Below, one piece after another: positions 15,891 to 20,799 of a stretch of DNA of 20,799 nt. This DNA is from Spirochaetaceae bacterium (lineage in GTDB: Bacteria > Spirochaetota > Spirochaetia > Treponematales > Breznakiellaceae): the NCBI GenBank assembly GCA_031268255.1, contig JAIRXO010000088.1, positions 1-20,799 on the forward strand. Reading direction: 5' to 3'. How positions within the stretch are numbered: the stretch's first letter is position 1; every line of letters starts with the position of its first letter. A program made the position numbers and the translations under genes. The notes beneath the pieces were generated by a model that did no database searches, was not told the origin of the DNA, and saw only the letters and a list, made by a program, of their open reading frames with translations.

Positions 15891-16673
15891 TTACCCTAAA
15901 AATTCGATACGCACCGCGTCAAAGGGCGAAGGCACCAGGACGCGGCCAGATTCTACACGCAGTCTCGTTCTGATTTTCCCGGACGTGTCCGGTATTCCGG
16001 TGCTCTGTATCAGCGCCTCATACACGCCGGGCGGCGGCGTCAGTATCCCCCGGCCAGAAAGCCCGTAGCTTTTTACAGGCCCCTCCCCGTCCGCGCCTTC
16101 AAGTTCAAGCTCGAAGGACCTGCCGAGCAGTTCGGATGCCAGCGCCATATCCCCTCCGCCTATGGCTGTCCGTATGCGGCTCGAACTTACCGGAGCCGCC
16201 CCGTGCATGAGAGATTCTATAACGTCAACGGGTATTCCCCGGGGAACGAGAAGTTCCCGGATCCGCTCTGTTCCCGTATCCATCCGGTATCCGCAGCGGA
16301 AATTACTCCCCACCACAAGGCGGCGCAGTCCTCCCCGCCCGGCAAGCAATTCAATAAAATCCCTTCCGCCTAGTTTACTGAAATTCCGGGAAAAGTCAAT
16401 GAGTACGGTATGGGCTATGCCCCGTTCTTCAAAAATCTCCAGTTTCCGGCTGAGGGTGCATATATCGCCCGGATAGTCCGCGGGCCTGAGAAGGGCCTTG
16501 GGGCTTCTCAGAAAGGTAACTACCGTAGGTTCAAAAATATCCCTGTACTCAAGCACCCTTTCCAGGAGCAGGGCGTGTCCCCGGTGTATGCCGTCAAAAC
16601 CCCCTATGGTCATGGCGGCCCCCTGCTCAGGCGGGGAAGAAGCAAGCAGTTCGTCCCAGCTAGATACCCGCAT
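15891..16673 (-). CDS. ribF: RibF-type FMN adenylyltransferase with a reduced C-terminal kinase region
   Basis: RibF normally makes FMN from riboflavin and then FAD. The 260 residues keep the N-terminal FMN adenylyltransferase: TIGGFDGIHRGHALLLERV with the nucleotide-binding HxGH-like motif (about 21-38), VTFLRSPKALLRP, FIELLAGRGGLRRLVVGSNFRCG and the SSSRIRTAI motif (about 164-172). The C-terminal 75 residues should be the riboflavin kinase, but the hallmark PTAN motif is absent and so is the expected Glu base region. What remains (GLSGRGILTPPPGVYEAL) matches only the beta-barrel edge. RibF is usually about 300 residues, so this one is short. The start is ATG 16673, 14 bases inside truB, with GGGAGG (16680-16685) 6 bases upstream. 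An apparent 88-residue upstream extension is truB read in another frame. Confidence 0.9.
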   Translation of the reverse strand: MRVSSWDELLASSPPEQGAAMTIGGFDGIHRGHALLLERVLEYRDIFEPTVVTFLRSPKALLRPADYPGDICTLSRKLEIFEERGIAHTVLIDFSRNFSKLGGRDFIELLAGRGGLRRLVVGSNFRCGYRMDTGTERIRELLVPRGIPVDVIESLMHGAAPVSSSRIRTAIGGGDMALASELLGRSFELELEGADGEGPVKSYGLSGRGILTPPPGVYEALIQSTGIPDTSGKIRTRLRVESGRVLVPSPFDAVRIEFLG

Positions 16674-17655
16674 GGCTTTCCTCCCGGGCATAGACACAGC
16701 GGTAGCTGAGGAGACCCTCTTGATAGTCAAGCATGCCCACAAAACCCAGGCCGGCGGAAAACACCCCCAGGGGGCCGGGAAGAAGGGGACTCCCGAAGTC
16801 TGCCGCGCTTGAGCCTGCCGCGCCTGAATCCGCTGTACCTGAGTTTGCCGCGCTTGAGCCTGCCGCGCCAAGGAGGTCCCGGGGGGCAAGGGGCCTGCCG
16901 TGGAGTACGGCCCGGGCGGTCTTTTCGTCAATGTCAAAGACAGGTATCCCCAGGCCGGCCAGGGCCGCTTTATCTATAGGTCTCAGGGCCGAAACAAGGG
17001 CGTCGTCGTCGGGAAGCACCGCGTCCTCAAGGCTGAAATCCCCTATGGAAACGCGGGTAAGGGAAACAAGGCGGCCACGGGAACCCGCGGCCAGGGCAAT
17101 ATCCCGGGCCAGGGATCTGATGTAGGTTCCGCCTGAACAGTGTACCGTTATTTCGCCCAGGGGTCTTGTATAGGCGTCGAGAACCAGTTTATAGACCGTA
17201 ACCGGCCTTTTTTCCATGACGAGGGCAACGCCCCGGCGGGCAAGAACATGGGCGCGTTCGCCCTTAACATGGACCGCCGAGTAAGACGGCGGCGCCTGGA
17301 GTATGTCCCCGGAAAATTCAGGCAGAACCCTTTCGATCTCTTCCCTGGACGGCGGCGCGGCGCGGGCTATGACCTCTCCTTCCCCGTCAAGGGTGCTGGT
17401 TTCTTCGCCAAAGAGTACGGTTCCCCGGTAGACCTTGGAGGAAGATGAAAACCAGGGGGCGAGTTTTGTGGCCCGTCCGGCGAGAACAATGAGAAGCCCC
17501 TGGGCAAAACGGTCCAGGGTTCCCGCGTGGCCGACCTTCCGGGTTCCCAAATTTTTTTTAATCACCCCGAGGGAATCAAAGGAGCTTATCCCCGGTCTTT
17601 TGTTGAGCAGTATGTAGCCTGAAACATCCTGGTTATTCTGAGAGTTTCTCCGCAC
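16660..17655 (-). CDS. truB: tRNA pseudouridine-55 synthase
   Basis: TruB makes pseudouridine 55 in the T-loop of tRNAs. The catalytic motif GHAGTLDRFAQGLL carries the nucleophilic Asp; LNKRPGISSFDSL precedes it, and KVYRGTVLFGEETSTLDGEG, the PPSYSAVHVKGERAHVLAR segment and CSGGTYIRSLARDI follow, all typical. The C-terminal part (from about 240) resembles a small RNA-binding PUA-like domain interrupted by an Ala/Ser/Gly-rich pentapeptide repeat. The stop is TAG at 16660. The start is uncertain: no ATG is available; GTG 17655 has GAGGA (17664-17668) 8 bases upstream and is preferred (331 residues), while TTG 17670 would add five. Either overlaps the rbfA 3' end (by 23 or 38 bases); ribF overlaps the truB 3' end by 14. 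Confidence 0.95.
   Translation of the reverse strand: MRRNSQNNQDVSGYILLNKRPGISSFDSLGVIKKNLGTRKVGHAGTLDRFAQGLLIVLAGRATKLAPWFSSSSKVYRGTVLFGEETSTLDGEGEVIARAAPPSREEIERVLPEFSGDILQAPPSYSAVHVKGERAHVLARRGVALVMEKRPVTVYKLVLDAYTRPLGEITVHCSGGTYIRSLARDIALAAGSRGRLVSLTRVSIGDFSLEDAVLPDDDALVSALRPIDKAALAGLGIPVFDIDEKTARAVLHGRPLAPRDLLGAAGSSAANSGTADSGAAGSSAADFGSPLLPGPLGVFSAGLGFVGMLDYQEGLLSYRCVYAREESHAGI
16680..16685 (-). promoter_or_regulatory. Ribosome binding site of ribF, inside truB
   Basis: The minus strand reads GGGAGG, 6 bases before ATG 16673 and within the last codons of truB (Ala-Arg-Glu-Glu-Ser). This fixes the ribF start and rejects longer in-frame extensions into truB. Confidence 0.85.
16787..16869 (-). 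repeat. 15-bp tandem repeat inside truB
   Basis: On the plus strand the unit GCCGCGCTTGAGCCT occurs at 16802-16816 and exactly again at 16847-16861. Diverged copies lie at 16817-16831 and 16832-16846, a partial copy at 16862-16869 and a weaker one at 16787-16801. On the coding strand this gives degenerate pentapeptides (AGSSA, ANSGT, ADSGA, AGSSA, ADFGS) in the C-terminal part of TruB, probably a surface loop. Confidence 0.85.
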
Positions 17656-17998
17656 GGGTAAGATCCTCAATTTTTTGTGTCAATTCAAAGCCGGCCCGTA
17701 TGCCGGAATCCTCATGGAAACGAAGCCTCGGTGTTACCCGTATGCGCATTTCCCGCGCAAGCCGGGACTGGATAAAACCCGCCGCGCTGTTGAGTCCTTC
17801 TACACCTTTCTTGAGCCCTTCGGAAGTCTTGTAGCTTGAAACAAAAACATCGGCATACCCCAGGTCCCTTGAAACCTCGACCCTGGTAACGGTGAGAAAT
17901 GAATCCACCCGGGGATCCTTGATTTTCCTTTCGACAATAAGGGCGCCTATCTTTTCCTGCATAAGACGCCCTACGCGTTCCAAACGGTACTCTGCCAT
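17633..17998 (-). CDS. rbfA: Ribosome-binding factor A
   Basis: RbfA binds the immature 30S subunit near the 5' end of 16S rRNA and helps its late maturation, notably in the cold. The 121 residues are the usual length and follow the type-II KH pattern: RLERVGRLMQEKIGALIVERKIKDPRV, then TVTRVEVSRDLGYADVFVSSY and GFIQSRLAREMRIRVTPRLRFHEDSGI. The ATG at 17998 lies 12 bases after the infB stop, with AGGG a few bases upstream. The 3' end overlaps truB. The infB-rbfA-truB order is widely conserved in bacteria. Confidence 0.98.
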   Translation of the reverse strand: MAEYRLERVGRLMQEKIGALIVERKIKDPRVDSFLTVTRVEVSRDLGYADVFVSSYKTSEGLKKGVEGLNSAAGFIQSRLAREMRIRVTPRLRFHEDSGIRAGFELTQKIEDLTRAEKLSE

Positions 17999-18010
17999 GA
18001 TACCCTGAAG

Positions 18011-20542
18011 CTAACTAAGTTTCCTCGCGACCTCGACGATTTCGAATACTTCAAACTGGTCGCCGTTCTGTATATCGTCAAAGCCGTCAAGCCCGATGCC
18101 GCATTCAAAGCCCGATGCCACTTCGCGGACATCGTCCTTGAAGCGCCTGAGAGACCCTATCCTGCCTGTATGCACCACGATGGCTTCCCGTATGACATTG
18201 ACGCTGGCGCTACGCTTGACATTTCCGCTTAACACATAACAGCCGGCTATTGTTCCCGCCTTGGGCACCTTGAAGGTTTCCCTGACCTCGACCTGGGCTA
18301 TGACTTCTTCCTTGGTATCGGGCTTGAGCATACCTTCCATGGCCTGTTTTATTTCTTCCACAGCCCTGTAGATGATATTGTACTTCCGTATGTCAACCTT
18401 TTCGGAATCGGCCAGAAGTTTGGCCTTGGGAGTCGGCCTGACATTAAAGCCTATGATGATCGCGTTGGAAGCTATAGCCAGGTCCACGTCGCCTTCATTG
18501 ATGGCGCCGGGAAGGGCCTGTATGACATTGAGCCTGACTTCTTTTGTGGAAAGTTTTTCGAGGCTTGAACGCAGGGCCTCCACCGAACCCTGAACATCGC
18601 CTTTGATAATGACCTTTAGTTCCTGTATCTCGCCGTCGTTAATCGTGTCGTACAGGTTGTCAAGGGTTATCTTCCTGACATTCTTGGCATCCTCAAAACG
18701 TTTGAGTTCCTGGCGCTTGGAAGAAATGCCCCGGGCGGTTTTTTCGTCATCCACAACCTGCAGGGGATCCCCCGCGTCGGGTATGCCCTCAAAGCCGAGA
18801 ACCTCTACCGGCATGGCGGGTGTGGCCGTGTCAACCTTTTCTCCCTTGTCGTTAAAGAGGGCCCTGACCTTGCCCGGCCAGACTCCGGCTACAAAGGAAT
18901 CGCCTATCTTGAGGGTTCCCCGCTCGACCATGACCGTGGCCACGATACCCCTGCCGTGGTCTATGCGGGACTCAAGAACCTTGCCTTCGGCGCTTCTGTT
19001 GTAATTGGCCTTGAGTTCCTGTACTTCGGCCTCAAGCAGTATGGCGTCAATGAGCTTGTCTATGCCTTCTTTTTTGAGGGCCGAAAGTTCGACAAACATG
19101 GTCTGTCCGCCCCAGTCCTCGGGCATGAGTCCCAGATCGGAAAGCTGGGTCTTGACCCTGTCGGGGTTGGCCTCTGCCTTGTCTATCTTGTTTACCGCCA
19201 CGATGATGGGAACACCGGCTTCTTTTGCGTGATTGATGGCCTCTATGGTCTGTGGCATAACGCCGTCATCGGCTGCCACCACAAGGACTACAATGTCGGT
19301 TACCTGGGCGCCCCTCGCCCTCATGCGGGTAAAGGCCTCGTGGCCCGGCGTATCAAGGAAGGTAATCCTGCCGTTGGGGGTATCCACCATGTACGCGCCT
19401 ATATGCTGGGTGATGCCGCCGAACTCGCCGGACACCACATCGGCGCTCCGTATGGCGTCAAGAAGTTTGGTCTTGCCGTGATCGACATGGCCCATGACCG
19501 TTACCACCGGGGGACGGCCTTCCATCGCGGCGTCGTCATCCTTGCCGGTGTCTATCACCGTTTCGTCGTAGAGGCTGACTATCTTTACCTCGGCGCCGAA
19601 TTCCGAAGCCAGAAGGGTGGCGGTCTCTGCGTCTATCTGCTGGTTTATAGTTACCATCATGCCCATGCTCATAAGTTTCTGAATCAGTTCGGAAGCCTTG
19701 AGGTTCATCTTGCGAGCCAGCTCGGATACCGAAATGACCTCCATGATGTCAATGGATTTGGGTATGGGATTGGCAATATGGGTTATCTTCTTTTTTGTCT
19801 GGAGGAGTTTTTCCTCCATCTCGTGTTCTTTTTCCTTTTTCTGGTAAATGGGTTTTTTGGCCTTAAAGGCTTTTTTCGCCGGACCCTTGGTCTCTCCCAT
19901 GGGGGGAATGGCCGGGGCGCCGCCGGGCCTCATGCCCGGACCTCTGCCGCCGGGACCGCCGCTGCGGGGCGGGCCGCCCCTGCCGGTGAAATTCCCCGGA
20001 CCCCTGCCGGGACCGGCTGGTCCCCTGCCGCCGGGGCCAAAGGGGCGCGGCCCCTGGGGACGGAATGAGTCGGGGCCTCTGCCGCCCGGAGGGCCTACAG
20101 GGCGGCCTCCTACCCTGCCGGCGGCGCCCTGGGGCCGCTGGGGAAAGGGATGGCCGCCGCCGGGACGGGGCCCTACAGGACGGCCCCCTACCCTGCCGGC
20201 GGCGACCGCGGGCCGCTGTGTCGCCGGAAGGGCGGATACACCTTCTGTTTTTTCGGGGGCCGGAACTGTCTTTGGCCGGACCGGTTTTTCGCCTGGGACT
20301 CCGGGTTTTTCAGAAACACCAGGTGCGTCTCCAGAGGGAAGCGCCGGACCTGCCTTCGGCTGAGTATATTTACCCGCGGCAGCCGGAAGCGCGGAAGGTT
20401 TCTTTTTTACCACCACCACCTTGCGGCGCTCTCCCGTGTCGCCGGGCGGGCTCTTGTTTCCGTCCTGGGCGTCAGCTTCAGATTTCGCGTGTTTGATCAA
20501 TTCTACTTTTGGTTTCTGGGTGTTGTCTAATTCCTCAGCCAT
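18011..20542 (-). CDS. infB: Translation initiation factor IF-2
   Basis: IF-2 is the GTPase that brings fMet-tRNA to the 30S subunit and promotes subunit joining. The 843 residues comprise a low-complexity Pro/Gly/Arg/Lys-rich N-terminus (about 1-240), the IF2_N helical domain (about 268-322: SVSELARKMNLKASELIQKL), and the G domain. The latter has G1 GHVDHGKT (351-358), switch I GITQHIGAY (376-384), G3 DTPGHE (397-402, catalytic H401) and G4 NKID (451-454). Domains II, III and the fMet-binding C2 follow, ending in FEIVEVARKLS. The ATG at 20542 has AAAGGTGG (20546-20553) just upstream. It follows the presumed nusA by 71 bases, the largest gap in the run. Confidence 0.99.
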   Translation of the reverse strand: MAEELDNTQKPKVELIKHAKSEADAQDGNKSPPGDTGERRKVVVVKKKPSALPAAAGKYTQPKAGPALPSGDAPGVSEKPGVPGEKPVRPKTVPAPEKTEGVSALPATQRPAVAAGRVGGRPVGPRPGGGHPFPQRPQGAAGRVGGRPVGPPGGRGPDSFRPQGPRPFGPGGRGPAGPGRGPGNFTGRGGPPRSGGPGGRGPGMRPGGAPAIPPMGETKGPAKKAFKAKKPIYQKKEKEHEMEEKLLQTKKKITHIANPIPKSIDIMEVISVSELARKMNLKASELIQKLMSMGMMVTINQQIDAETATLLASEFGAEVKIVSLYDETVIDTGKDDDAAMEGRPPVVTVMGHVDHGKTKLLDAIRSADVVSGEFGGITQHIGAYMVDTPNGRITFLDTPGHEAFTRMRARGAQVTDIVVLVVAADDGVMPQTIEAINHAKEAGVPIIVAVNKIDKAEANPDRVKTQLSDLGLMPEDWGGQTMFVELSALKKEGIDKLIDAILLEAEVQELKANYNRSAEGKVLESRIDHGRGIVATVMVERGTLKIGDSFVAGVWPGKVRALFNDKGEKVDTATPAMPVEVLGFEGIPDAGDPLQVVDDEKTARGISSKRQELKRFEDAKNVRKITLDNLYDTINDGEIQELKVIIKGDVQGSVEALRSSLEKLSTKEVRLNVIQALPGAINEGDVDLAIASNAIIIGFNVRPTPKAKLLADSEKVDIRKYNIIYRAVEEIKQAMEGMLKPDTKEEVIAQVEVRETFKVPKAGTIAGCYVLSGNVKRSASVNVIREAIVVHTGRIGSLRRFKDDVREVASGFECGIGLDGFDDIQNGDQFEVFEIVEVARKLS
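20094..20218 (-). repeat. 78-bp-spaced direct repeat in the infB N-terminal region
   Basis: A block of about 47 bases beginning CCTACAGG on the plus strand occurs at 20094-20140 and, with a few changes, at 20172-20218, offset by exactly 78 bases (26 codons). It encodes AAGRVGGRPVGP twice, each followed by Pro/Gly-rich residues. The in-frame spacing points to duplication within the disordered N-terminal region of IF-2. Confidence 0.8.
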
Positions 20543-20613
20543 GTTCCACCTTTGTTAAACCGTTACCGGTAAAGCCCTTTGACATGCTGGCGTTTTGCCG
20601 TAAATACAGAACG
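20543..20613. other. Gap between presumed nusA and infB
   Basis: Seventy-one bases without a coding frame. The ribosome binding site of infB is at its end. A 10-base palindrome TTACCGGTAA (20563-20572) is the only structure I see; no -10/-35 pair or terminator is convincing. Confidence 0.5.
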
Positions 20614-20799
20614 CTAGTCCTCTTCATATTCAAAACTCAGCCCTATGCCGCAGTTGGGACAACTGGTCATATCCGTCGTTATCTTCGCGCCACATTCGGG
20701 ACACTCATACTCTTCAGGAGCCTCATCACCCTCTTCGGGAGGAGCCTCCCCGGCTTCGGGGCTTTCCTCAGCCCCAGTCTCCGCTTCTTCCTCTTCCGC
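20614..20799 (-). CDS. nusA: Acidic tail and zinc ribbon, probably the C-terminus of NusA (5' end outside window)
   Basis: The minus strand is open from the window edge to a TAG at 20614-20616, giving 61 C-terminal residues without an in-window start. First comes a Glu/Ala/Pro-rich acidic stretch (about 20704-20799). A zinc ribbon of CPECG-x10-CPNCG type follows, with Cys codons at 20701-20703, 20692-20694, 20659-20661 and 20650-20652, ending in GLSFEYEED. The body of the protein is not visible. The name rests on position: nusA is the usual neighbour immediately upstream of infB, and I recall that order in Treponema. NusA often ends in an acidic region, but a zinc ribbon there is not general. 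A separate small zinc-ribbon protein is the main alternative. Confidence 0.6.
   Translation of the reverse strand, partial: AEEEEAETGAEESPEAGEAPPEEGDEAPEEYECPECGAKITTDMTSCPNCGIGLSFEYEED

Noticed and set aside
16674..16937. N-terminal extension of RibF by 88 residues with QAQARQ-type repeats
   Set aside because: It is the truB tandem repeat read in another frame; ATG 16673 with a strong ribosome site is the natural start.
18956..20068. 370-codon plus-strand open frame opposite infB
   Set aside because: It is the antisense of the IF-2 G domain and N-terminus. The same holds for long frames opposite greA (2641-3516, 3559-4467), tgt (9818-10651) and lptG (11149-11829).
20563..20572. Palindrome TTACCGGTAA between presumed nusA and infB
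   Set aside because: Only 10 bases, single copy and without a known regulator match; too short to call an operator or a terminator.
1..20799. Search for mobile elements, CRISPR arrays, tRNAs, rRNAs, riboswitches and defence genes
   Set aside because: No transposase, integrase, regularly spaced repeat, tRNA-like fold or known defence family was seen; genes fill almost the whole window.

Overview
The window looks like chromosomal DNA of a spirochaete, most likely a Treponema-type organism with moderately high GC (estimated by eye). Three things point that way: a very long GreA (about 900 residues, a form I recall from Borrelia and Treponema and in related form from Chlamydia); a cluster running nusA-infB-rbfA-truB-ribF-rpsO-pnp-dut-YjgP/YjgQ pair-tgt in an order I recall from Treponema; and the protein sequences themselves. 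The exact species cannot be read from the window. No plasmid, phage, transposon, CRISPR, tRNA or rRNA is visible, and no gap between genes exceeds about 75 bases.

Left part, plus strand (1-6749): the C-terminal half of secA enters from the left edge. A clear extended -10 promoter (1427-1454) then starts a unit of three genes. These are a TPR protein (1478-2467), the long GreA with an N-terminal helical/TPR region (2494-5184), and an exported von Willebrand factor A protein with a proline/glycine/serine-rich linker, one membrane helix and a C-terminal domain that may be FHA-like (5202-6749).

Right part, minus strand (20799 down to 6759): one tightly packed run of thirteen genes converges on the VWA gene with only 9 bases between stop codons. 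In transcription order: a partial gene ending in an acidic tail and zinc ribbon (probably nusA), infB, rbfA, truB, ribF, rpsO, pnp, dut, lptF-like, lptG-like, tgt, a HEAT-repeat exported protein and a DUF3943 outer-membrane-type protein. Gaps run from 71 bases down to overlaps of 1 to 23 bases, and several starts have their Shine-Dalgarno sequence inside the previous gene, so translational coupling is likely. The first part of the run serves transcription/translation, ribosome maturation, tRNA and RNA metabolism (NusA, IF2, RbfA, TruB, S15, PNPase, Tgt). The later part serves nucleotide hygiene (dUTPase) and the cell envelope (LptF/LptG-type permeases, HEAT protein, DUF3943 protein).

This is mainly a housekeeping region and I see no defence system or other clearly new system. 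The points most worth a second look are the zinc ribbon at the end of the presumed NusA, the RibF without a recognisable riboflavin kinase motif, the VWA-linker-membrane-FHA-like protein, the TPR/GreA pair, the LptF-type protein with a charged helical insert, and repeat-expanded linkers in TruB and IF2.
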